A DNA stretch of 64,000 nucleotides from Rufibacter roseus (GTDB lineage: Bacteria > Bacteroidota > Bacteroidia > Cytophagales > Hymenobacteraceae): NCBI RefSeq assembly GCF_001647285.1, contig NZ_LRML01000009.1:1-64000 (forward strand), in the 5' to 3' direction. Position numbers and translations under genes: made by a program. Of the stretch, positions 1-7,395 are shown piece by piece. The notes beneath the pieces are model-generated. The model was not told the DNA's origin, did not search any database, and saw only the letters and a list, made by a program, of their open reading frames with translations. How positions within the stretch are numbered: position 1 is the stretch's first letter; each line of letters begins with the position of its first letter.

Positions 1-22
1 GGTTTGTAGGTGTTGGATACTT

Positions 23-77
23 TTCAGCTATACAGATAGGGCGCGTATAACCGCCTGCCCTCATCTGTATAGCTGAA
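23..77. terminator. Long hairpin, possible bidirectional terminator
   Basis: Positions 23-42 pair with 57-77: a 15-bp perfect outer stem (TTCAGCTATACAGAT and its complement), an inner AGGGC/GCCCT stem with one bulged base, and a loop of 14 bases. The right arm is followed by CTTTTTC. It may terminate a gene to the left of the window; the upstream gene is not visible. Confidence 0.45.
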
Positions 78-82
78 CTTTT

Positions 83-162
83 TCATCCTGAAAGGACCTT
101 GTGGGCAAGCTGCATTCGCTATCTAAAGGCATAAATAGTACGTCCAAAAGACCCTAGGATGA
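83..162. repeat. MITE-like element with TCATCCT/AGGATGA ends
   Basis: An 80-bp noncoding segment begins with TCATCCT (83-89) and ends with AGGATGA (156-162). Further inside, the ends keep partial inverted similarity (GGACCTTG on the left, CGTCCAAAAGA on the right). A related TCATCCTGAGCG...AAGGATCTGA stretch lies at 17809-17837. Such ends are what a small non-autonomous repeat would show. No transposase is nearby, so this is inference. Confidence 0.35.
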
Positions 163-195
163 CAGAATAGAGTAAGCTTGCTTTATTCTTCTTTC

Positions 196-564
196 TTATA
201 TCTTCTTAAACCCAATTGCCAGCACTTTGTCTACATCTTCGGATTTTACCCTCACCTTAAACGAGCGGCCGGTGCCGCATTGGCATGCCATACAAACTGG
301 CCCGCCGGTGGTACCAGTAACAGTCGCTTCAAACACGGTAACATCTATATTGGCTAAGTGCTCTTTCACACACACCAATTTATCAGGATTTTTATTACAG
401 TAGCCCCAAGGGTCAGCACATTGGGTTTCATGATAGGCTAACCACACGCCTTCGCTTGAGAGCTGCTTTTCACCTTCCAGCATGTCGGCTTCAGGAATTT
501 GGCATGCTACCAGCTGAAGCAGTAGCCCCAGCGCAAAAATCTGAGAGAAGATTTTTAGTTTCAT
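196..564 (-). CDS. Small putative lipoprotein, function unknown
   Basis: A 122-residue protein with a lipoprotein signal: a hydrophobic stretch at residues 4-20 ends in LVAC, with C21 as the predicted lipidated cysteine. The mature part is cysteine-rich (CADPWGYC, VCVK, VCMACQCGTG), which suggests disulfides or a metal site. The C-terminal half ends in a short basic stretch (RVKSEDVDKVLAIGFKKI). Similar Cys patterns are common in small Bacteroidota envelope proteins. I do not recognise a named family and assign no function. It is transcribed alone, divergent from the MscS gene. Confidence 0.7.
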   Translation of the reverse strand: MKLKIFSQIFALGLLLQLVACQIPEADMLEGEKQLSSEGVWLAYHETQCADPWGYCNKNPDKLVCVKEHLANIDVTVFEATVTGTTGGPVCMACQCGTGRSFKVRVKSEDVDKVLAIGFKKI

Positions 565-633
565 AGATAGTTTCCTTTTTTACCTTTATGACCCCATTGT
601 GAGGCCAATGGTTGCAAGGCCTATAAATTTACT

Positions 634-1746
634 ATGCAAAAGCAAGTATCAGACATTTTAGAGTTAGTATTCTTAGGCAACACAGTACAGCAGATCCTCA
701 TTTTCATGGGCATAATGCTGGTGGGCTACCTGTTTAAAACAGTGCTGTCACGGCTGCTCTCAGAAATTTTGTTTGGGGTGGTGGTCAAGCGGTTCAACAC
801 CGATGTTTCTAAAGACGAGTTCAAGCGCCTGCTGGTCACCCCGCTGGGCAACCTCACGTTTTTGGTATTCCTGTACATCGCCTTCGACCAACTGACTTAT
901 CCGCCCGAGCTAGGCTTACCCGCCCAAGACGAAATAGGCCTCAAGCGCATTTTGCAGCGCATTTATTCAATCTTCCTCATTGCCTCGCTTACGTGGGTAG
1001 TCATGCGCCTACTCGATTTCTTCGGGCTTATTTTCTCTAAGCGTGCCGCCAAAACCCACTCGAAGCTAGACGACCAGCTGGTACCTTTCTTTGTTGATTT
1101 CTCTAAGGTGATTGTGGTCATCATTGGGTTCTTCATTATACTAGGCACCGTGTTTGACGTGAATGTGGCAGGTTTAGTAGCCGGTCTGGGAGTGGGTGGT
1201 TTGGCCATAGCATTCGCCGCCAAAGAAAGCCTGGAGAACCTGCTGGCTTCGTTCACCATTTTCCTGGACCACCCCTTTGTAGTGGGTGACCTGGTGCAGG
1301 TGGGCGATATTACGGGTACAGTAGAGAAAATTGGTTTCAGGAGCACGCGCATACGTACCATTGAGAAAAGCTACGTGACGCTGCCCAACAAGCACATGAT
1401 TGACAAGCCCCTGGACAACTTAACGCTTCGCACGTTCAGAAGGGTCACCTTTGAGGTTATGCTCACCTACAGCACCACGCCGGAGCAAATGCGCCTGATT
1501 TGTCAGGAAATTCAAGCGTACATAGACCAGCACCCCCGCACCAACGAAGATGGTCAGGTACGTTTTTACCGCTTAGGCCCCCATTCTAAAGATATCCGAA
1601 TTTTTTACTTCATCAACACCATTGAGTGGGAGGAGTACATGAAAATAAGGGAGGAAATCAACTTCGAGATTGAAGCTATTATAGCCCGGCACGGAGCTAC
1701 CTTTGCCCACCCGCCGGCCGCTTATTATTTGCCACAGCAGCAGTAG
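634..1746 (+). CDS. MscS-family mechanosensitive ion channel
   Basis: A 370-residue inner-membrane protein predicted to open under membrane tension and release solutes during osmotic downshock. Hydrophobic helices lie at about residues 20-40, 75-95, 105-125 and 150-175. The pore-lining TM3 and start of the MscS beta domain follow as GLGVGGLAIAFAAKE (about residues 184-198), then FLDHPFVVGDLVQVG. The glycine/alanine-rich TM3 pattern is diagnostic of MscS. The C-terminal 130 residues are the cytoplasmic vestibule. The gene is monocistronic, and a family palindrome follows the stop by 11 bases. Confidence 0.93.
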   Translation: MQKQVSDILELVFLGNTVQQILIFMGIMLVGYLFKTVLSRLLSEILFGVVVKRFNTDVSKDEFKRLLVTPLGNLTFLVFLYIAFDQLTYPPELGLPAQDEIGLKRILQRIYSIFLIASLTWVVMRLLDFFGLIFSKRAAKTHSKLDDQLVPFFVDFSKVIVVIIGFFIILGTVFDVNVAGLVAGLGVGGLAIAFAAKESLENLLASFTIFLDHPFVVGDLVQVGDITGTVEKIGFRSTRIRTIEKSYVTLPNKHMIDKPLDNLTLRTFRRVTFEVMLTYSTTPEQMRLICQEIQAYIDQHPRTNEDGQVRFYRLGPHSKDIRIFYFINTIEWEEYMKIREEINFEIEAIIARHGATFAHPPAAYYLPQQQ

Positions 1747-1757
1747 TAAAGATATTC

Positions 1758-1797
1758 CTGTTTTCGGGCTGTTTACCGAAAAGCAGCCCGAAAACAG
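1758..1797. repeat. Family palindrome, copy 1
   Basis: Perfect 14-bp arms CTGTTTTCGGGCTG / CAGCCCGAAAACAG around a 12-base loop, sitting between the converging 3' ends of the MscS and TerB-like genes. No T-tract follows on either strand. Confidence 0.85.
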
Positions 1798-1806
1798 AAC
1801 TTTCTT

Positions 1807-2532
1807 TTACCACATTGAGCCGCCTCTGCGGCCGCCACCCAAGATGCCACCCAGCAAACCGCCCAAACCACCGGAGCGCATGCTGCCGTAGCGGCTGCGC
1901 CCGCCTAGGCCTCCCAAAATAGAGGCCATAGAGCCTAGGCCACCCATTCGGCCGCCACCGTAGCCGTAGCCTCTGCGTCGGCTCATCATGCCGCCAATAA
2001 CTATTGGAGCCAGTACGCCTAACATACCAGTGACCATGCCTGGTGAAATACCTGCATTCTGAAACATGCTCCCGAAACCGCTTTTATCCATGAAAGATTT
2101 GGAAGTAGGGTCTTCGCCCTGCTTTTGGGCTTCGTTGGCTTTGTCTACAAACTGATCTAAGATACTGAACTGCTTCTGGTCAATGCCCAGGTACTGCCCC
2201 ATTTCGGCAATACTTTTCTGCTCTTCAGGCGAGTACTCCCCGTCTGCCTTGGCAAAACTGATGATGTCGGTGATAAAGGAGAAGCGGAGGTTGCTGCCTT
2301 TTAGCACATCCAAGCAACGCTGCAAGCTTATCTGTGACGGGTTTCTGGCAATAGAAACTATTTCATGGTGCACGTTCTCCGGAAGCTCAGAGGCCTCAGC
2401 CATTAGCTGCAAAAACTGTAGTTCCTCGTCAGACACATGTCCATCGGCAGAAGCAATGGTAGCCAGGGCACCCAAATAAGCGCCTTTTTCTTCGTTTGTA
2501 TAGTCTTTCAGTAAAGTGGTTTCTTCAGCCAT
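1807..2532 (-). CDS. TerB-like (TerB/DUF533) protein with glycine-rich tail
   Basis: A 241-residue protein. Residues 10-135 form an all-helical TerB-like fold with the repeated acidic motif seen in this family (SADGHVSDEELQFL and KADGEYSPEEQ), thought to bind metal. After about residue 150 it becomes a Gly/Arg/Met-rich low-complexity tail with a possible short hydrophobic segment (GMVTGMLGVLAPIVIGG) and repeated GGLGG/GGRRGG units. TerB domains occur in tellurite-resistance and stress proteins, but no ter operon is here, so a role in stress is only inferred. Confidence 0.75.
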   Translation of the reverse strand: MAEETTLLKDYTNEEKGAYLGALATIASADGHVSDEELQFLQLMAEASELPENVHHEIVSIARNPSQISLQRCLDVLKGSNLRFSFITDIISFAKADGEYSPEEQKSIAEMGQYLGIDQKQFSILDQFVDKANEAQKQGEDPTSKSFMDKSGFGSMFQNAGISPGMVTGMLGVLAPIVIGGMMSRRRGYGYGGGRMGGLGSMASILGGLGGRSRYGSMRSGGLGGLLGGILGGGRRGGSMW

Positions 2533-2584
2533 GGTTTCATTCTTTTGTACAGAATAAGAATAACGAGGGCTTTAAAAACGAGTT

Positions 2585-2626
2585 GGTGTTTTGGAGGTGA
2601 TTTTGAGAAAAGGGCCCGGAAACACC
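2585..2626. repeat. Family palindrome, copy 2 (degenerate)
   Basis: Outer arms GGTGTTT / AAACACC are intact; the GC core is only partly paired. It lies upstream of the TerB-like gene and about 40 bases past the 3' end of the small membrane protein gene. Confidence 0.55.
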
Positions 2627-2667
2627 TAATTTAGATTAGGCAACTCGGCTAGAAGAATCAATCATTA

Positions 2668-3063
2668 TCAACTAAAATAAGTTGCCAAAAAGACGAGGCT
2701 TATATATGACCAGAGAGCAATGAATAAAACATGAACTGTCGTTTCAAACCGCTTGCCTTTCCAAAGGTGTGCGGAGTAGACGAAAATTTGGATGAAAAGC
2801 CTGATTCCCCAAAACACGCCAAGCCCAAGAGAAATCTTTTTACCAAGGCTGGTAGAAACAAGTTCTTGGGCGGAGGTCAGGCAAAGTACACCCATCAAAA
2901 AAACGGTGACGGCAATGAAGAAGGTATGTACAGCCATCATCTGCCGGTTAATCAGGCTTAACGGTTTAAGCTCTACCTCCCAATTGAAGTACCTTGGGAA
3001 AAAAGCATGTATGAAAGCTAGCATAATCAGGAGGAGCCCGATTAGTTTAAGGTGCAGTTCCAT
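2668..3063 (-). CDS. Small four-helix membrane protein, unknown
   Basis: A 131-residue, very hydrophobic protein with about four predicted membrane helices (residues 5-22, 42-65, 75-95, 105-128) and short polar loops. I recognise no domain. Its start overlaps the end of the upstream methyltransferase gene by 17 bases, so the two are probably translationally coupled. It is the last gene of the four-gene operon running from 4924 to 2668. A function linked to the envelope is inference from topology only. Confidence 0.7.
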   Translation of the reverse strand: MELHLKLIGLLLIMLAFIHAFFPRYFNWEVELKPLSLINRQMMAVHTFFIAVTVFLMGVLCLTSAQELVSTSLGKKISLGLGVFWGIRLFIQIFVYSAHLWKGKRFETTVHVLFIALWSYISLVFLATYFS

Positions 3064-3805
3064 TTTTGTGAAGAGTAAACGTAGACAGGAAAGGCGTGAG
3101 CTTTATTTCCTGCTGCAAACAAATATTCGCCTGTCGGAATGTTCTGAGCCAGGCACTTTTGGAATAAAAGTGGAAAAAGCCGAGGTTGAATGCCAGAAAA
3201 TTAGGTATGTCCCGCAAATGTTCAGTTACATATATTAGCCCAGCAGGCTTCAAGATCCGTGCGAGTTCTTTAAAAAACAACACCCTCTCGGCTTCATCTC
3301 TTATTTCATGCGCTGCTAATAAAACAAAAATTTTGTCAACAGATTCGTTTGGCAAGTTCAATGCGTTCGTTTTTGCATGTTTGGTATTGGGGTAAGGCGG
3401 ATACGCTGCTCTGGCTCGTTTGATAGATACTTCAGTATGTTTGTCTGAATCATAGAAATCCATTGCAACAAGTTCAGCACTTTTAAATCTGCTTTGCAAC
3501 AAAGCACTAGTCTCATCAAATCCGGCATGTATGTTTAAAATAAGCTGGTCGGTAGGCAGTGAGTCTATCCACTTAAACTTATACAGCCCCGACAGGTCAT
3601 AGATGTAGAGAGACACCAGTAAAGATATTATAGTGGAGGCTAACACCACGGCAGCAGAGATAATTAACAATACACGTAGCGGGTCTTGTACAATAATGGC
3701 TACAAAGGCCAAAAACAACACCAGCCCAATTGCCATGGCATAGAAATGCCAATTGAAACGAATAATGTTCTTTACCCCCTGAAATGGTTTTCTTATTTCT
3801 TCCAC
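3047..3805 (-). CDS. Membrane-anchored class I SAM-dependent methyltransferase
   Basis: A 252-residue protein. Two membrane helices (about residues 20-42 and 44-68) precede a soluble methyltransferase-like domain. The usual glycine-rich SAM motif is replaced by LILNIHAGFDETS, followed by a motif II-like segment (ELVAMDFYDSD), an acidic NALNLPNESVDKIFVLLAAHEI segment and ILKPAGLIYVTEHLRD, which is the classical post-motif strand. It overlaps the DUF2071 gene by 13 bases and the next gene by 17. The substrate is unknown; the anchor suggests a lipid or membrane-linked substrate, which is inference. Confidence 0.72.
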   Translation of the reverse strand: MEEIRKPFQGVKNIIRFNWHFYAMAIGLVLFLAFVAIIVQDPLRVLLIISAAVVLASTIISLLVSLYIYDLSGLYKFKWIDSLPTDQLILNIHAGFDETSALLQSRFKSAELVAMDFYDSDKHTEVSIKRARAAYPPYPNTKHAKTNALNLPNESVDKIFVLLAAHEIRDEAERVLFFKELARILKPAGLIYVTEHLRDIPNFLAFNLGFFHFYSKSAWLRTFRQANICLQQEIKLTPFLSTFTLHKNGTAP

Positions 3806-4533
3806 ACTTCTTTTCTGCCCTTCTTCCAGTAGTAGGGTATGTTCCTGATAATAAAAGCATTTGCCAAAAAAGCATCTTTTAACCCCAAAGAAGAAAGGAA
3901 AGAAAACCGGTAATCATTCACTTTGACCTGAGTGGGAACCCAATTTTCCCGAACCCCTTCAATGATCAAGACTTCTTTTGTGGCTGGGTTATAACTAAAA
4001 GTAAAAGGCAGAGGCCCGGCAAATCGTCTGGCTTCTTTCCAATCTGTAAAAGGTGAATTGAATGGTAAAGGAACCTCATTTGAGGTAGTGTCAAGCACCA
4101 CCTTGAAATCAGACTGATTTGAGCTTATCTCACTTCTTCCGTTTTGCTCAGTATGATGTATGTCTGTAGTGGTGTAATTATAATGGGTAAAGAGATTGCC
4201 CATCCACTCCATTTTCTTTTTGTCTGTCTCAGATTTCAGGATGTACAAGCCCCGCAGGTTCTTTCCTTTATTATTCCTGTACCGCACAAACACCCTATAA
4301 CCAATCAAGAAGAAGCTATTGCCCATGAACTTCGGGAAGCCTCTGGGTCTGAGTCCCTCTGTTTGCACCATGGCCACGGCCAAAAAGGCAAACTGGTCTT
4401 TGTAGGTGTCTAACTGCAAAGATTCTGGAATAAGCGGCTGCAATTGTTCTTTGGGCAGAGCAAACGTGAGCACAAGCGAACTTTCAAAATAAGCCTCTAC
4501 TGCAAACGGATGATTTTTAAGAAAAGATAACAT
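3793..4533 (-). CDS. DUF2071 (YqjF-like) protein
   Basis: A 246-residue soluble protein resembling the DUF2071/YqjF family, with the opening LVLTFALPKEQLQPLIPESLQLD and the mid-protein segment GLRPRGFPKFMGNSFFLIGYRVFVRY typical of it. The family fold is similar to acetoacetate decarboxylase-like proteins, and its biochemical role is not established. There is a one-base gap from the DoxX-like gene upstream and a 13-base overlap with the methyltransferase downstream, so co-translation is likely. Confidence 0.72.
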   Translation of the reverse strand: MLSFLKNHPFAVEAYFESSLVLTFALPKEQLQPLIPESLQLDTYKDQFAFLAVAMVQTEGLRPRGFPKFMGNSFFLIGYRVFVRYRNNKGKNLRGLYILKSETDKKKMEWMGNLFTHYNYTTTDIHHTEQNGRSEISSNQSDFKVVLDTTSNEVPLPFNSPFTDWKEARRFAGPLPFTFSYNPATKEVLIIEGVRENWVPTQVKVNDYRFSFLSSLGLKDAFLANAFIIRNIPYYWKKGRKEVWKK

Positions 4534-4534
4534 G

Positions 4535-4924
4535 CTACGCTTGCTGGGTCAACTCTTTATTTAGCTCGAACTCCTTATAATATACCACCAGAATAAATAA
4601 AAGGGCAAAGAAAGCATTTAGCCTTCCCCACAGCAGCAGGTCAGGCACGAGTACAACTTCCAAAATATTCATGGTGGCCACTACTGCAATTTGGACTAAC
4701 GCATTAAGACGAGATTTTATGCCACTCAAAATCCAGACAGTCATTCCCACTTCCGCAAGTCCAATCAACACAGTAAGAGGTCTGGAAAAATCATCGCCTA
4801 AGATTCTAGCTACAATCTGCTCATGCCTGCTCACCAGATTCAACACCTTGCAAAACAACCCATTGACGAACCAAATTACCGCCAGAAAATAAGTTAGTAT
4901 TCTATAAATTTCTCTGTTGGCCAT
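4535..4924 (-). CDS. DoxX-like membrane protein
   Basis: A 129-residue protein with four predicted membrane helices, matching the compact four-helix layout of DoxX/DoxX-like proteins. It opens with ILTYFLAVIWFVNGLFCKVL and has GLAEVGMTVWIL in helix 2-3. DoxX-like proteins are linked to redox and quinone chemistry in other bacteria. It is the first gene of a four-gene operon whose members are separated by one base or overlap. Confidence 0.7.
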   Translation of the reverse strand: MANREIYRILTYFLAVIWFVNGLFCKVLNLVSRHEQIVARILGDDFSRPLTVLIGLAEVGMTVWILSGIKSRLNALVQIAVVATMNILEVVLVPDLLLWGRLNAFFALLFILVVYYKEFELNKELTQQA

Positions 4925-4980
4925 ACTGAAGACGGATGTATCTATTGGGTTTAGAAATACTTCAATAGGATATTGGCTTT

Positions 4981-5036
4981 CTGTTTTCGGGCTGCTTTTG
5001 TTAAAATAAACCTAAAACAAAAAGCCGCCCGAAAAC
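4981..5036. repeat. Family palindrome, copy 3 (expanded)
   Basis: A longer variant: GTTTTCGGGC pairs with GCCCGAAAAC, then after one mismatch GCTTTTGTT pairs with AACAAAAAGC, leaving a loop of about a dozen bases. It separates creD from the DoxX-like operon on the minus strand. Confidence 0.75.
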
Positions 5037-5068
5037 TTCGCTGTTTGGCTAATATCCCCTGCAGCTAC

Positions 5069-6403
5069 CTATACCGCCTCCACCTTCTCCTCCTCCAGAT
5101 TCAGGTTATACCAGTCAATCTTTCTGGAGTAGTACATCACCAAGCCAAGAATAATGAAGATACCAATGCTGCCAATGAGCAGCGCGAAGTCTTGCAACTG
5201 AATGATCACGAAAATAAACGAGTACAAAACCAGCAGAATACCACTGATGAGGTATGTCAGCTTGGTAGATTTCAGAATTGCTTTTACATACCCTGCAATA
5301 AGCGCCAGCGTGGCTACCGCTGAAAGAATAAAGGCTAGGTTGAACGTGAGGTGTTCAGAAATGGAGAGCAAGAGCGTGTAGAAAACTACCAGAGCAATGC
5401 CCACCAAAATGTACTGTATAGGGTGAATAAACACCTTGTTCAGTACCTCAATAAAAAAGAACACTAAAAAGGTGAAGCCAATAAACAAGATAGCATACCT
5501 AATAGACCTATACGTTTTCTGGTAATTGTCTACGGGCAGTAACAGATCAATGCCGAAGGCAGATTCGCTGATGGAATGTTTGCTGCCAATCCATGCCTGC
5601 GGGTAATTCCGGTTCAGGTGCAGCACGTTCCAGTTGGCCACAAACCCACTGTCTGAGACACTTCTTCTGTCTGGCAGGAAAGCGCCATTAAAACTAGGGT
5701 TCTTCCAGGCAGAAGAAATTTTGATGTCTGTTACCTTTCCTACTGGAGTAAAATATAACAGCTGGCTTCCTTTTAGGTTAATGCTCAAGGAGAAGGTGTA
5801 ACTAGAGCTATCATTGGGCGAAACTGATATTTCAGAATTAATGCCGCTGCTTACTACATCATTGGTAGTAACACCTGGGTTAAAAGAAAACTGCTTGCTG
5901 TTCCAGCCCAGGTTAATTTGCTCTTCAATGCCTCGCAAATCACTAATGCCCAAGGTCAAACGGGCTTTATCAAACTGAATGTTATTTAAAGGAACGTCTA
6001 TTTCTGAGAAGTTGAGGCTAGAGAACTTTCCCGTTAAGTTGATTTTGGAATTATACACCACAATTTCATAAATCCCCCTGTACCTGAGTTCAGGGTGTAT
6101 GTTGCCCGAAATGTCAAGTTCAGATGGCAAAATGTGCAGGTACTCTTTTATCTGCACCGTTTTCTCTACCGAGTCTTTCTTAGAGAATTCTTTTATATAC
6201 CGCACATAAGGTATAGTAATAAACGGCCCCGAAATAGTTTGCTGCTCCCCCCACTTAGAACTAACCTCACTGATGGTTTCTACCTGCGTTAACTCCCGCT
6301 CATTAATCAAGCCCTTTATCATGGAGGTGGGTATCAACAACAGAAGCGCAATGGTGACAATAGTCCCAATTTTGAAGTAAATATTGTTCTTGGGTGATTT
6401 CAT
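5069..6403 (-). CDS. creD: CreD-family inner-membrane protein
   Basis: A 444-residue inner-membrane protein of the CreD (Cet) family. It has an N-terminal helix (about 11-29), the family signature ISGPFITIPYV near residue 58, a large periplasmic region, and five to six closely spaced helices from about residue 300 to the C-terminus. In E. coli CreD belongs to the CreBC regulon and affects envelope integrity and colicin tolerance. No creBC genes are adjacent here, and the gene appears monocistronic. The N-terminal start follows a palindrome-free upstream region of about 95 bases. Confidence 0.88.
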   Translation of the reverse strand: MKSPKNNIYFKIGTIVTIALLLLIPTSMIKGLINERELTQVETISEVSSKWGEQQTISGPFITIPYVRYIKEFSKKDSVEKTVQIKEYLHILPSELDISGNIHPELRYRGIYEIVVYNSKINLTGKFSSLNFSEIDVPLNNIQFDKARLTLGISDLRGIEEQINLGWNSKQFSFNPGVTTNDVVSSGINSEISVSPNDSSSYTFSLSINLKGSQLLYFTPVGKVTDIKISSAWKNPSFNGAFLPDRRSVSDSGFVANWNVLHLNRNYPQAWIGSKHSISESAFGIDLLLPVDNYQKTYRSIRYAILFIGFTFLVFFFIEVLNKVFIHPIQYILVGIALVVFYTLLLSISEHLTFNLAFILSAVATLALIAGYVKAILKSTKLTYLISGILLVLYSFIFVIIQLQDFALLIGSIGIFIILGLVMYYSRKIDWYNLNLEEEKVEAV

Positions 6404-6473
6404 GAGCGGCCGTTAAATTGCTTAAAGATAGAAGGAAACACGAATGCTCAGGAAACTGAGGAAATTAAATTTT

Positions 6474-6511
6474 CTGTTTTAGGCGTGTTTTCTCAAAATC
6501 AGCTATAAAAA
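6474..6511. repeat. Family palindrome, copy 4 (degenerate, overlaps CDS end)
   Basis: CTGTTTTAGGCGTGTTTT...AAAATCAGC with a decayed right arm. The right arm includes the last codons and stop of the minus-strand gene ending at 6499. Confidence 0.6.
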
Positions 6512-7332
6512 TGCATATTCCGTTTATAGCGACCTCTGTATTGCACCAATAGATTTTCCAATTCACGGTGATTGATGTCGAAATCTGCAATTGGTATTTT
6601 CTCAGCACCCTCCGGATGTTCGTACACCAGATAATACTTGGTGTCTTTCCCGTATCCCTCCCGCACTACATCTTCATTTCTGATGGCGCGCCAACTGTAA
6701 AATTCTGAAGAGGCTGTTTCTATACCTTTTTCAGACAGCGTAATCTGAGGACTTTTGTTTCCAGCTTTCTTTATACCGGTAAAGCTAAAGTACACGCCGA
6801 TTCCTGCAAGCGCACCTCCAACCCAATAATTCTCATCGATGATTAGATAAATTCCCACCACCAGACTTATTACCATGAAAAGTACTTCCACTATACTTTT
6901 CCATTTCGAGAAATAAATGATGGTTTCGTTGAGGATAGAAAAATCCTCGTGAAAGACGTCTTCCTGCGCAAATTTTTCTTGCAGCCGCAGCAACCGCTCT
7001 TTATCTGCCGCAGTTCTAATTTCCGTTTTACTGTAAGCACTCTCATCGGGCCAAATCAGCTTTTCTTTGATCGCTTTCTTCTTTAACTCATGTACGTTTC
7101 TTACGTTTTCAAAAGCCCAGATGCGCCATTTGGTAATCATAAAGCTCCAGTACAGCCAAGCTAAAGCAAGGCCTAACACAAAACTTAGAGGAACAAACCA
7201 GAAGGATAGCTTTTGATGGACAGCTAAATAAACGCATCCGCCTATTGTTCCAAACATGATAACAACAGCCGGCCAGTTGATCATTCTTTGGCCACGGTTG
7301 ATGGCTTGATCAACTGAGACTTCCTGATTCAT
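6499..7332 (-). CDS. Membrane protein with PH-like C-terminal region, unknown
   Basis: A 277-residue protein with two pairs of predicted helices (residues 20-66 and 150-190) separated by a charged cytoplasmic segment rich in Lys/Glu (ELKKKAIKEKLIWPDESAY). The C-terminal 85 residues (ITLSEKGIETASSEFYSWRAI...) look like the beta-rich bacterial PH-like domain that often follows membrane helices, but the match is by general pattern only. The last codons overlap a family palindrome. No function assigned. Confidence 0.68.
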   Translation of the reverse strand: MNQEVSVDQAINRGQRMINWPAVVIMFGTIGGCVYLAVHQKLSFWFVPLSFVLGLALAWLYWSFMITKWRIWAFENVRNVHELKKKAIKEKLIWPDESAYSKTEIRTAADKERLLRLQEKFAQEDVFHEDFSILNETIIYFSKWKSIVEVLFMVISLVVGIYLIIDENYWVGGALAGIGVYFSFTGIKKAGNKSPQITLSEKGIETASSEFYSWRAIRNEDVVREGYGKDTKYYLVYEHPEGAEKIPIADFDINHRELENLLVQYRGRYKRNMHFYS

Positions 7333-7355
7333 AGTTATTTATAAGGTTAGTCTTT

Positions 7356-7394
7356 CTGTTTTAGGCCTTATTTTTCAAAACAGCTCAAAAACGG
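7356..7394. repeat. Family palindrome, copy 5
   Basis: CTGTTTTAGGCCTTATTTTT / AAAACAGCTCAAAAACGG, with partly decayed right arm, located in the 63-base gap between the AsmA-like gene and the following membrane protein gene; its last base is one before the AsmA-like stop codon. Confidence 0.65.
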
Positions 7395-7395
7395 G

